This document shows, one piece after another, positions 17,695-25,177 of a DNA stretch of 32,391 bases. Origin of the DNA: Chthoniobacterales bacterium (lineage in GTDB: Bacteria > Verrucomicrobiota > Verrucomicrobiia > Chthoniobacterales > UBA10450); assembly GCA_025929155.1 (NCBI GenBank), contig JAICMR010000023.1, positions 1 through 32,391 of the forward strand, written 5' to 3'. Within the stretch, counting starts at the first letter, position 1. Every line of letters starts with the position of its first letter. The notes under the pieces are model-generated. The model was not told where the DNA came from and did not search any database. It saw only the letters and a program-made list of their open reading frames with translations. The translations under genes were made by a program, and so were the position numbers.

Positions 17695-18828
17695 ATGCCG
17701 TTGAACCGCTCTCAGCTCACCATCGGCCTCGTTCGGCGGGGCCATTCTGAGACCGGCGGCGCGGAGGCTTACCTCAAGCGGCTCGCCCGCGGTCTCAGCC
17801 GTGCCGGACAGAAAGCGCAACTTTTCACGGATGCGAGCTGGCCCGCTACGGAATGGCCCTGGGGGCAGATCACGCGGCTGCGTGGAGAAACCGCGCGGCG
17901 CTTTGCCGATGAGTTCGAGAAGGTACGCGAGGGAAATGGTTGCGACCTAATCTTCAGCCTCGAACGCGTCTGGCGTTGCGACGTGTATCGCGCCGGGGAT
18001 GGGATTCACCGCTCGTGGTTGCGGCGGCGTAACGCAGTGTCATCCGCCTTCCAGAAGATCACTCGCGCCTTCGGGCGCAGTCATCATGACACGCTCGATC
18101 TGGAAAGCTCCCTCTTCCGCGGCGGCGCAGGTCGCGTCATCGCGAATTCCGAACTGGTGAAACGCGAGGCGCACGAAATTTACGGTTATCCGGAAGGCAA
18201 AATTGATGTCGTGCCGAACGGCGTGCCGCTCCAGGAATTTCGCGACACCGGCGGTCTGCGCGAGACAAAGCGCAAGAATCTTGGGCTGGCTGAGGAAGAT
18301 ATCGCGGTTCTTTTCGTGGGCTCCGGATGGGAGCGGAAAGGCCTCCGGTTTGCGCGCCGCGGGGTTGAGTCGTTGGGCGGAAATTTTCGCTTGCTCGTCG
18401 CCGGTCGCGGCGCGCGTCGTCTACGGGATGGTAAGTTTGTGAGAATCCTCGGCGCGGTTCGCGATCTCCCCGCATTCTATGCAGCGGCTGATATTTTTCT
18501 GCTCCCGACACTTTACGACCCCTTCTCGAATGCCTGCCTGGAAGCGCTCGCCGCGGGATTGCCAGTGGTCACGACGCGCGCGAACGGCTTCAGCGAAATC
18601 ATCGAGGACGGCGTCCATGGCTCAATCCTGCAGGAGCCGACCGGGGTGGAGCAAATCGCCGCAGCCTTGCGCTATTGGTCGAGCGCGGAGCGGCGCGCGA
18701 AGGCGCGGCCCGCGATTCTGCAGCGCGCGAGCCGTTACGACATCTCAGCGAACGTCGCGCAAACGCTCACGATTCTGCATCAAGCGGCCAGCGCCGTTGC
18801 CGTGTCGGGAAAAATCCGAAACACCTGA
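17695..18828 (+). CDS. GT4-family glycosyltransferase, WaaG-like
   Basis: A 377-residue GT-B enzyme, the same size as WaaG (LPS glucosyltransferase I, about 374). Motifs in order: GLVRRGHSETGGAEAYLKRLARGL (acceptor-side loop), SLERVWRCDVYRAGDGIHR (strongly WaaG-like), ANSELVKREAHEIYGYP, VVPNGVPLQEFRD, LFVGSGWERKGLRF and PTLYDPFSNACLEALAAGLP with the EX7E-type region. ATG at 17695. It is divergent from the GT4/GT9/exporter run across a 57-base gap, so the LPS assignment fits the context. Its last 49 bases overlap the convergent STAS gene, so both 3' ends are coding on both strands there. Confidence 0.92.
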   Translation: MPLNRSQLTIGLVRRGHSETGGAEAYLKRLARGLSRAGQKAQLFTDASWPATEWPWGQITRLRGETARRFADEFEKVREGNGCDLIFSLERVWRCDVYRAGDGIHRSWLRRRNAVSSAFQKITRAFGRSHHDTLDLESSLFRGGAGRVIANSELVKREAHEIYGYPEGKIDVVPNGVPLQEFRDTGGLRETKRKNLGLAEEDIAVLFVGSGWERKGLRFARRGVESLGGNFRLLVAGRGARRLRDGKFVRILGAVRDLPAFYAAADIFLLPTLYDPFSNACLEALAAGLPVVTTRANGFSEIIEDGVHGSILQEPTGVEQIAAALRYWSSAERRAKARPAILQRASRYDISANVAQTLTILHQAASAVAVSGKIRNT

Positions 18829-19094
18829 TCGAGCCTCGCGATCTCGAAAATCGGTCGCACGCCGTCCTGTAATCCAGTGAGTGCGAAACTGCCGCCGTAG
18901 CCAGCGACGTTTTGCATCGCCTCGATCAAAACCGCGAGCCCAGAACTGTCGATGTAGGTGACTTGCGAAAGATCGACCACGAGCTTCTTCGGTTTCTCAC
19001 GAATCATCTCGGCGAGGCGCGATCCGATTTGAGGCGAGACGTGCAGATCGATTTCGCCTTCCAGCGGGATCACGTTAGGCGAATCGTCGGTCAT
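18780..19094 (-). CDS. STAS-domain anti-sigma-factor antagonist
   Basis: A 104-residue single STAS domain of the SpoIIAA/RsbV type: IPLEGEIDLHVSPQIGSRL, KLVVDLSQVTYIDSSGLAVLIEA (with the phosphorylatable Ser in DSSG) and FALTGLQDGVRPIFEIARLDQVFRIF. Such proteins release sigma factors, or control phosphatase partners, when unphosphorylated. No cognate anti-sigma kinase is present in the window. The ATG at 19094 gives the normal domain length; a GTG at 19136 would add 14 residues. A variant of the 9-mer (ACGTTAGGC) lies at 19072. It overlaps the convergent glycosyltransferase by 49 bases. Confidence 0.9.
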   Translation of the reverse strand: MTDDSPNVIPLEGEIDLHVSPQIGSRLAEMIREKPKKLVVDLSQVTYIDSSGLAVLIEAMQNVAGYGGSFALTGLQDGVRPIFEIARLDQVFRIFPDTATALAA

Positions 19095-19246
19095 CTTGAG
19101 AGGAACGATGTCACGCGGTCGCGCGGCGTCAATCACCGGCCGTGTTCGCTGGTCTTGCTCTTGCTCCTCCTCCGACCAGTGACGAAAGCAGGCTAACTTC
19201 CATCACCAGTGTGTGAAGGAGTCCGGGGAGCGCACGCGCCTTGTGT

Positions 19247-19275
19247 GCTGTTTGCGGCGCCTCGCCGCAAACAGC
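19247..19275. repeat. Perfect 13-bp hairpin with a 3-base loop
   Basis: GCTGTTTGCGGCG, then CCT, then CGCCGCAAACAGC: an exact inverted repeat in the non-coding gap 19095-19353. There is no T-run on either side, so it is not a standard terminator. The rest of the gap holds no gene that I can support. Confidence 0.8.
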
Positions 19276-19353
19276 CATTATCGCGGGTCGCGGAAGAGCG
19301 TGTCGAGGACGCCAGCAATCGGACGAAATCCGCCATGCGAGCACAAGCAGAAA

Positions 19354-20049
19354 TTACCAGCCGAATTCTGCCATCACCGCTCTCAGGTCCGAAAAATTCT
19401 CCACCATCCGATCGGGACCGTGCGCGGCGAGCTGCTCTCCCGAAAACTTGCCCGTTGTCACTGCGATCGTGCGCGCGCCGATTGCCTTGCCGCAGGCGAT
19501 GTCGTGCGGCGTATCGCCGATCACATCGATGGCGTCGGCAGCGAATTGGATTGCGTGCTTCTCGTGCGCACGCCGCTTTGCGAATGGCCCCAGCTCGTTC
19601 CGGTCGTGGTGGTCATCCGCAAATGCGCCGAACCCGAAAAAATGCCAGATACCGTAGTGCTCGAGCTTCAGCTTTGCGCCGCGCTCAATATTTCCAGTGA
19701 GCAGCGCGAGCACGTTTTGCGGCCGTTCACTTAACCTCTGAAGCAACTCGGCCACGCCCGGGAGCAATCTCCCCTCGCGGCGCGGCAATTCTTTCGCGAG
19801 ACCGTTCGCGTATCGATCCAGAAACGTCCGCACATTTTCATCCGACAGATCGAGTCCGTGTTTCCGCAAAATCTGATGAACGATTCCCGTGTCCGTCTTG
19901 CCCGCGACCTCCACGCCGCGAAGATCGTCTGCGATGCCGAACTGCGTTTGCAGCGCGTCCTTGAGCGACTGAATCCCGGCGCCGCCGGAATCGATCAGCG
20001 TGCCGTCGATATCGAAAAGGATAAGGCGTTTCGCGTGCACAGGCTGCAA
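19354..20049 (-). CDS. HAD-superfamily hydrolase, phosphoglycolate-phosphatase-like
   Basis: A 231-residue HAD hydrolase. Motif I LFDIDGTLIDSGGAG carries both catalytic Asp residues, motif II is LLTGN, the conserved Lys lies in GAKLKLEHYGIW, and motif III is VIGDTPHDIACGKAIGA. The helical cap lies between motifs I and II (about 20-85). It resembles Gph and PpaX-type phosphatases, but the substrate is not predictable. The start is uncertain: TTG at 20049 or GTG at 20040 (VHAKRLILF). It is divergent from gluQRS with about 43 bases between the starts. Confidence 0.88.
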   Translation of the reverse strand: MQPVHAKRLILFDIDGTLIDSGGAGIQSLKDALQTQFGIADDLRGVEVAGKTDTGIVHQILRKHGLDLSDENVRTFLDRYANGLAKELPRREGRLLPGVAELLQRLSERPQNVLALLTGNIERGAKLKLEHYGIWHFFGFGAFADDHHDRNELGPFAKRRAHEKHAIQFAADAIDVIGDTPHDIACGKAIGARTIAVTTGKFSGEQLAAHGPDRMVENFSDLRAVMAEFGW

Positions 20050-20092
20050 GCGACGATTTCGAATTGAAAAGCGCGCGAGGCAATCGGAATTC

Positions 20093-20920
20093 TTGATTTT
20101 GAAATCCGCTCTTCCTTATCGTGGCCGGCTCGCGCCGTCGCCCACCGGCCACCTGCATGTCGGTCATGCGCTCACTTTCTGGCGGGCGCAGGAACGCTGT
20201 CGTGCGCGGAACGGCAGGCTGCTTCTGCGGATCGAAGATCTCGACCGCGCACGTTCCCGGCCAGGGTTTCGCGAAGCAATTTTCGAGGATCTCGAGTGGT
20301 TCGGGCTCTCCTGGGATGAAGCACCGGTTTTCCAGAGCGATCGAGAACCGCTTTACCTGCCGGCTTGGAGAAAGCTGCGGGAGGCTGGGCTGATCTATCG
20401 TTGCGACTGTTCCCGGCGCGATCTGCTCAGCGCTGCCGCCGCGCCGCACGCGGAAGACGAAGAATCGATCTATCCCGGCACCTGCCGGCCTGTCAGCCTA
20501 ACGATGCCTAACGAAAGCGCGCCAAGTGGTTTTAACTGGCGTTTTCGAGTTCCAGAAAATGCCCCGCTCGAATTCCACGATCTTTGTGCCGGAACGCAGC
20601 GCGCCATGGCCGGCGTCGATTTCGGCGATTTTGTGATCTGGCGAAAGGACAACGTGCCCGCCTATCAGCTCGCGGTGGTGATCGACGACGCTGCGATGGG
20701 GATAACGGAAGTCGTGCGTGGCGCCGATCTCCTGCTTTCGACCTTTCGCCAGCTTCTCCTTTATCGCGCGCTTCGGCTCGATCCACCGGAGTTTTACCAC
20801 GCGCCGCTGATTACTGATTCGTCAGGCAAACGACTGGCGAAACGCGATTCTGCACGTAGCCTGCGCGCACTTCGCACGTCCGGTTGGACACCGGAATCGA
20901 TTCGGGCGCATTTCAGGTAG
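20093..20920 (+). CDS. gluQRS: Glutamyl-Q tRNA(Asp) synthetase
   Basis: This GluRS paralogue lacks the anticodon-binding domain and glutamylates queuosine at position 34 of tRNA(Asp). About 275 residues: GRLAPSPTGHLHVGHAL contains the HIGH-type HVGH, RIEDLDRARSRPG follows, and a zinc-binding set CDC..YPGTC lies near 100-130. The KMSKS-type loop is GKRLAKRD near 250. It ends shortly after, as in YadB-type enzymes. No ATG is available; TTG at 20093 or 20099 fits the family N-terminus best, whereas a longer GTG start would overlap the divergent hydrolase. It holds two GCCTAACGA copies separated by a single base (20496-20514), encoding SLTMPNES. Confidence 0.93.
   Translation: MILKSALPYRGRLAPSPTGHLHVGHALTFWRAQERCRARNGRLLLRIEDLDRARSRPGFREAIFEDLEWFGLSWDEAPVFQSDREPLYLPAWRKLREAGLIYRCDCSRRDLLSAAAAPHAEDEESIYPGTCRPVSLTMPNESAPSGFNWRFRVPENAPLEFHDLCAGTQRAMAGVDFGDFVIWRKDNVPAYQLAVVIDDAAMGITEVVRGADLLLSTFRQLLLYRALRLDPPEFYHAPLITDSSGKRLAKRDSARSLRALRTSGWTPESIRAHFR
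20496..20514 (+). repeat. Tandem pair of the 9-mer GCCTAACGA inside gluQRS
   Basis: Two exact copies, 20496-20504 and 20506-20514, same strand, one base apart. Because of the 10-base period they are read in different codon frames (LT and PNE), so protein repetition cannot explain them. Confidence 0.95.
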
Positions 20921-20924
20921 CGAG

Positions 20925-21090
20925 CGTCACCTCGGGCGCAGCACAGCGGAGTGTGGAATCCCGCCGGGTGCAGTAAAGCTCCCGATAGCAGCCGATTCTG
21001 TCTGACTATTGAGGCTCTCGCGGCGAGAAGAGTCGCGATCGGCACTGCGAGATTATTCCTCGGGATCCCTCGGCTCCGCTTGGGATGACG
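20925..21090. repeat. Two-armed inverted repeat (locus R4)
   Basis: A degenerate left arm at about 20925-20965 (GCGTCACCTCGGGCGCAGCA .. GAATCCCG) faces a right arm at 21061-21090 (CGGGATCCCTCGGCTCCGCT .. GGGATGACG). The gap between gluQRS and the cyclase (20921-21170) contains nothing else I can identify. Confidence 0.5.
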
Positions 21091-21170
21091 CTTTCGTCTT
21101 TCTCCTCGCATGCCGTGGACCACGGCAGCCCCCAGCGCGCGGCAAGGTTTTGAATGATGCTCCCGGCTCA

Positions 21171-23279
21171 TTACTTCTTCTTGAACACCTCCACCGCGTT
21201 CCACGCTTCATCCGGCGGCGCCTCCTCGTATTCCAGGCAGCGCTCCAGATACATCTGCGCAAGATGGTCGGTCGGATAGAATTCGAGGAACTGCGAGAAA
21301 CAAATCTTTGCTCCGCGGAAGTCGCGCTTTCGGAATTTCCCGAATCCTTCTTCGTAGGTTTCCAGGCGCAGGAGCAGTTCGCGATCGAGCCCGTCGTCGT
21401 CACGCGCGCCGATCAAAGCCGAGATCTCGACTGGTTCGCTTTTTCCTTTCACCTGTACGCGCGCCACGCTCCGGACGTGAAACTCTTCTCGAATAAATTC
21501 CGTCACGGTCGGCCCGAGGAGAATATCCGTCGCGTAGGTTCTCGTTAGGCTCTCGAGCCGTGAGGCAAGATTGACAGAATCCCCAATCACGGTCGGGTCC
21601 GCTTTTTCCTGCGAGCCGATATTCCCTCCGAGCACGTCGCCCTGGTTGATGCCGATCCCAATCGCGAAAGGCGCGATCCCGCGCGCAAACCAGTTGCTGT
21701 TCAAAATCTTTAACTCGCGCCGCATCGCCAGCGCGGCCCGCGCGGCGGATTTGGAATCCTGCGCTTTGCCCTGGCTGCGCACATTTCCCCAAACCGCCAT
21801 GACCGCGTCGCCGATAAACTTGTCGAGCGTTCCGCCGTTCTCGAAGACCGCGGCGGTCATACGGCTGAGGTATTCATTGAGCTGCGAGACGAGCGCTTCC
21901 GGGTCGGCGTTTTCGGTCAGGCTGGTGAATCCAACGATGTCGGAAAATAAAATCGTCGCCGGAATGCGGACGCCTTTCAGGCTGCTGTAAAAGCCGCCGG
22001 GATTATCGAGAATTTCCTTCACGAGGTTCTTTGAGACGTAACGTTCGAGCGTCCGACGCGTCCGCTGTTTCTCGAATCGCTCCATCGCATATTCGTAGCC
22101 TAACGAGAAAAGGCCGCTGAGGAGAAACGCGGTCAGGACCGGCACCGTGAGCAGGAGCAGCCCAGCCTGATCATAGGAAACCCGGACGACCCCGAGATAA
22201 GCCAGGCTGCTCGCGAAAAGAAGTGTGAGCGCGAGCCCTGGCCGCCTAACGAACGCGATCAGGAGCCACGCGAGCAACCCGGCGCCCGCCACGAGCCCGT
22301 AATCCACCGGGAGCGAGGTCATTCGGAGAAATTGCCGCGCCAAAGCGGCGGCCATCGTCTCGAGGTGGAGCTTCGGTCCCGCGCGGGCCGGCTCCAGCGG
22401 TGTGCTGACGAAATCGTGCAGGACCTGCGCGGAGGCGCCGACGACGACGACTTTATCTTTGAAGAACTGCCCGTCGCGAAAGTTGGCGTGCCAGAATTTT
22501 GGATCGAACACTTCGTAAAGCGACACCGGCTGGTAAGCGTCGTTCGCGCTGAATCGGATCATCCGTGCGCGATCGTCCTTCGGTACCGCGTCGCCGCGTC
22601 CCATCTGTTGGAGCCCGCGCGCGGCGAAAGAATAGAAGGTCTCATCGCCGGGTCCGGGCGGCAGGCCCGCCAGTTGTCGCTCGGTCAAGGTGAAGGGCAC
22701 CGCGCGTGTCTTCTGATCGATCGGATCGGGAAAAAAATTCACGTAGCCGACCCGCCGATCCTGGATTTGCGGCGGTGGAATCAGGTCGCTATTCGGCACA
22801 ATCATCGCCTGCGTGTTCGCGTCGAAATTCGCCGCCAGCACCACCCGGTCGCGATAGCGGTCGAGCGCGGCGCGGAAGGCGGGGTCGCCCTCGTTAGGCG
22901 GATTAAAGACCAGATCGAACATCACGACCCGCGCGCCGGAAGCGAAGAGCTTGTCGAGGAGCAGCGCCCAGATTTCGCGCGACCACGGGAATGGCTTCGC
23001 CGTCATCAACTGGAAGGCCCGATTCCGCCCAATTTCCTCGGGCGTAAACGGTGGCAGCTCGAGCGTACTCTGGTCGATTCCGAGGAAGACGAAGTCGTCG
23101 CGGGTCGGAGTGTTCCGGCCTTCCTTCTCGAGAAAATCCTCGAACCGTTTCTCGCCCGACCAAACTCCCGAGACGAATGGCAGATCGGCCGCGAGGCGTA
23201 GCAGCAAAACGAGCGTGGTGAAGAAGGCGCAGATCGCCGCGAGCACAACGAAGCGATGCCGGCCGAGCCAAAACAACAT
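21171..23279 (-). CDS. CHASE2-domain class III adenylate cyclase
   Basis: A 702-residue membrane enzyme making a cyclic nucleotide, probably cAMP. Start ATG (MLFWLGRHRF) directly before the first membrane helix. An extracytoplasmic CHASE2 sensor follows (about 45-310: FLGIDQSTLELPPFTPEEIGRNR, FDLVFNPPNEGDPAF, VVVGASAQVLHDFVSTPLEPARAGPKLH), then three hydrophobic helices (about 320-400). The cyclase domain lies at about 430-620: metal-binding Asp residues in LFSDIVGFTSLTE and the following strand, Lys in GGTLDKFIGDAVMAVWG and Asn/Arg in IGDSVNLASRLES, a set fitting ATP as substrate. The last roughly 80 residues are helical and TPR-like (YEEGFGKFRKRDFRGAKICF). Four GCCTAACGA copies fall inside in both orientations. 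No cAMP receptor is nearby. Confidence 0.92.
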   Translation of the reverse strand: MLFWLGRHRFVVLAAICAFFTTLVLLLRLAADLPFVSGVWSGEKRFEDFLEKEGRNTPTRDDFVFLGIDQSTLELPPFTPEEIGRNRAFQLMTAKPFPWSREIWALLLDKLFASGARVVMFDLVFNPPNEGDPAFRAALDRYRDRVVLAANFDANTQAMIVPNSDLIPPPQIQDRRVGYVNFFPDPIDQKTRAVPFTLTERQLAGLPPGPGDETFYSFAARGLQQMGRGDAVPKDDRARMIRFSANDAYQPVSLYEVFDPKFWHANFRDGQFFKDKVVVVGASAQVLHDFVSTPLEPARAGPKLHLETMAAALARQFLRMTSLPVDYGLVAGAGLLAWLLIAFVRRPGLALTLLFASSLAYLGVVRVSYDQAGLLLLTVPVLTAFLLSGLFSLGYEYAMERFEKQRTRRTLERYVSKNLVKEILDNPGGFYSSLKGVRIPATILFSDIVGFTSLTENADPEALVSQLNEYLSRMTAAVFENGGTLDKFIGDAVMAVWGNVRSQGKAQDSKSAARAALAMRRELKILNSNWFARGIAPFAIGIGINQGDVLGGNIGSQEKADPTVIGDSVNLASRLESLTRTYATDILLGPTVTEFIREEFHVRSVARVQVKGKSEPVEISALIGARDDDGLDRELLLRLETYEEGFGKFRKRDFRGAKICFSQFLEFYPTDHLAQMYLERCLEYEEAPPDEAWNAVEVFKKK

Positions 23280-23437
23280 GGCGCCGATTCTAGGAAGGTA
23301 GGAGCCGACGGCCAATTCGAAATTACTGGCCGCTCCCCCGGTAATCCTGAGCAAAGTCCGGCCCCGACACGGAACGACGTCCAAGGACCCATAGAGTGCG
23401 CGGTCGGGAAGGTAGTGGTGGACTTCCCGAAGCTCCG

Positions 23438-23468
23438 CGGGATCCTTCGACTTTGCTCACAATGACGG
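23438..23468. repeat. Single arm of the dispersed repeat (locus R5)
   Basis: GCGGGATCCTTCGACTTTGC followed by CACAATGACGG matches the right arms at 2181, 21061 and 25274. No facing left arm is clear. It lies in the 416-base gap 23280-23695, which otherwise holds the upstream region of the cyclase and the rplT promoter and leader. Confidence 0.5.
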
Positions 23469-23526
23469 CGATTAAACCAATCCGCTGATCGCGCCCGCCC
23501 GCGAATCGGTCGTGTGCGAAAAGCGT

Positions 23527-23554
23527 TTGTCATTCCTCCGGCTCCCGCTACTTT
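23527..23554 (+). promoter_or_regulatory. Candidate sigma-70-type promoter for rplT
   Basis: TTGTCA (23527-23532), a 16-base spacer and TACTTT (23549-23554) would start RNA near 23562. That lies just ahead of the folded leader at 23587. Assigned by eye only. Confidence 0.4.
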
Positions 23555-23586
23555 TCCAGCCCGACGCTTGCAAAAACGTCACGAGC

Positions 23587-23687
23587 ACAGCCCACCTGAT
23601 CCGTTTATCGGATCAACTCAGCGAATGAGGTCGGGCTGTTGCCTAACGAAATAACAATTCGCTGAAAGGAGATCCCGCCCCGCGGGA
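23587..23687 (+). promoter_or_regulatory. Structured 5' leader of rplT, possible ribosomal-protein autoregulation
   Basis: The RNA can fold an outer stem ACAGCCC-ACCT (23587-23597) with AGGT-C-GGGCTGT (23628-23639, one bulged C). It encloses the hairpin TGATCCG-TTTAT-CGGATCA (23597-23615; the shared T must choose one partner). A GCCTAACGA follows at 23641. A last hairpin TCCCGC-CCC-GCGGGA (23673-23687) contains GGGA, the only ribosome-site-like sequence at normal distance (eight bases) from the ATG at 23696. A stronger AAAGGAGAT lies 25 bases upstream. L20 represses its own operon through leader RNA in E. coli and B. subtilis; that this leader does the same is inference. Confidence 0.55.
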
Positions 23688-23695
23688 AAAACGAC

Positions 23696-24088
23696 ATGCC
23701 TAGAGCCACCAACGCGCCCGCCAGCCGCGAGCGCCGCAAGCGCGTCCTCGATTCCGCCAAAGGTTATCGCGGTCGTCGATCAAAACTCTTCCGTTACGCG
23801 AAGGACGCTACCATGAAAGGCAAGTATTGGGCCTATCGCGATCGCAAGACGAAGAAGCGCAACTTCCGGATGCTCTGGATCCAGCGGCTCAACGCCGCCG
23901 TCCGCGCCGAAGGTCTCACCTACAGCCGTTTCGCCGAAGGTTTGAAAGCCGCCGGCATCGGCCTCGACCGCAAGATTCTTTCCGATCTCGCAATCACTGA
24001 CGAAGCGGGCTTCAAGAACATCATCGGCCAGGTGAAGAACGCGCTCGAGAAGAAGTCGGGCGAGACGAAGAAAAAGCAGGCGGCGTAA
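23696..24088 (+). CDS. rplT: 50S ribosomal protein L20
   Basis: A 130-residue basic protein with the L20 core: ASRERRKRVLDSAKGYRGRRSKLFRYAKD (the early rRNA-binding helix), then YWAYRDRKTKKRNFRMLWIQRLNAAVR and YSRFAEGLKAAGIGLDRKILSDLAITD, which is nearly universal. A Lys-rich tail makes it about 12 residues longer than E. coli L20. It is needed early in 50S assembly. Unlike the common order infC-rpmI-rplT, no L35 or IF-3 gene is found immediately upstream; the gene has its own promoter-like site and leader. pheS follows closely, so rplT-pheS-pheT may be one transcript, as in many bacteria. Confidence 0.98.
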   Translation: MPRATNAPASRERRKRVLDSAKGYRGRRSKLFRYAKDATMKGKYWAYRDRKTKKRNFRMLWIQRLNAAVRAEGLTYSRFAEGLKAAGIGLDRKILSDLAITDEAGFKNIIGQVKNALEKKSGETKKKQAA

Positions 24089-24138
24089 AGTTGCCGGATC
24101 GTTCGCGGGCGACGCGCGCGCGCGAACTTCCCAAAGGA

Positions 24139-25158
24139 ATGACGCATCCGCTGGAAGACCTGCGCGACGCCGCGCTCTCCGAAATCGCCGCTGTGCCTAA
24201 CGAACAGGCGCTCGACGCCGTGCGCATCCGCTACCTGGGCCGCAACGGAAGCATTTCTGCCTGGGGCGAGCGGATGAAAACGCTCTCGAAAGAGGAGAAG
24301 CCGGTCGTTGGGAAATCGCTCAACCAGGCGCGCGCGGCTGTCACGGCCGCCCTCGAGGAAGCGGGTAAAAAACTGCGCGCCGCGAGTGAAGCCGGCGCGC
24401 TGGCCGATCTCGATCTTTCCCTGCCCGGCACGGCGGGGGAACTCGGCGCGCTTCATCCACTCACCCAAATGCTCGATCGGGCGATCGGTTTGTTTTATCG
24501 AATGGGTTTCGCGCTCGCGGAAGGGCCCGATCTTGAGGACGAATGGCATTGTTTCGATGCGCTCAACACCGCGCCCGATCATCCCGCGCGCAACGAAGCC
24601 GATACCTTTTATTTGCACGACGGCCGGCTGCTGCGGACGCACACTTCGACCGTGCAAATCCGCACGATGGAAGCCGCGCCGCCGCCGATCCGCGTGATCG
24701 CCCCGGGCGCCGCGTTTCGGCGCGACGAAGTGGACGCGACGCACAGCGCGCAGTTCCACCAGATCGAAGGTCTTTACGTCGATTCTGGCGTAAGCGTGGC
24801 TGACCTGAAAGGGACGCTCGAGTTTTTCCTGCGCGAGCTTTTCGGGTCGGATACCGCGATCCGTTTTCGCCCGCACTACTTCCCATTCACCGAACCCAGC
24901 TTTGAGATCGACGTGAAATCCAAGGCATTGAAGAGCGGCGAGAAATGGATCGAGGTCGCCGGTTGCGGCATGGTCCATCCGGCCGTGCTCGAGGAAGTTA
25001 GCCGCGCCCGCGGTGACGACGCCTACGATCCGGAAAAGTGGACCGGTTTCGCCTTCGGCCTCGGGATGGACCGGCTCGCGATGATTCTTTTCGACATCCC
25101 TGATATTCGTCTCTTCGCGCAAAACGATCTGCGCTTCCTCCGGCAATTCGCGTCATGA
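24139..25158 (+). CDS. pheS: Phenylalanine--tRNA ligase, alpha subunit
   Basis: The catalytic subunit of the alpha2-beta2 class II synthetase; it charges tRNA(Phe) in the cytoplasm. 339 residues from ATG 24139 (MTHPLEDLRDAAL), which aligns with family N-termini; a TTG at 24091, two bases after the rplT stop, would add 16 residues. The N-terminal coiled coil (about 1-85) binds tRNA. Motif 1 is HPLTQMLDRAIGLFYRMGF, motif 2 is VIAPGAAFRRDEVDATHSAQFHQIEG, and motif 3 is GFAFGLGMDRLAMI, with GCGMVHP in the active site. There is one GCCTAACGA (24195, read PNE). It is separated from pheT by an unusually long 166-base spacer that holds a repeat element. Confidence 0.97.
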   Translation: MTHPLEDLRDAALSEIAAVPNEQALDAVRIRYLGRNGSISAWGERMKTLSKEEKPVVGKSLNQARAAVTAALEEAGKKLRAASEAGALADLDLSLPGTAGELGALHPLTQMLDRAIGLFYRMGFALAEGPDLEDEWHCFDALNTAPDHPARNEADTFYLHDGRLLRTHTSTVQIRTMEAAPPPIRVIAPGAAFRRDEVDATHSAQFHQIEGLYVDSGVSVADLKGTLEFFLRELFGSDTAIRFRPHYFPFTEPSFEIDVKSKALKSGEKWIEVAGCGMVHPAVLEEVSRARGDDAYDPEKWTGFAFGLGMDRLAMILFDIPDIRLFAQNDLRFLRQFAS

Positions 25159-25177
25159 ACGGCTGGCTCGTCACAGA

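Noticed and set aside
19129-19344. Small minus-strand frame of 71 codons in the gap before the STAS gene
   Set aside because: It spans the perfect hairpin, has no ribosome site and shows no family resemblance; treated as non-coding.
22332-23201. Long open frame antisense to the cyclase gene
   Set aside because: Composition is an Arg/Glu/His-rich shadow of the real minus-strand gene, with no recognisable domain.
23920-25146. 408-codon minus-strand open frame antisense to rplT and pheS
   Set aside because: It is the mirror of two highly conserved plus-strand genes; no domain pattern, no start signal.
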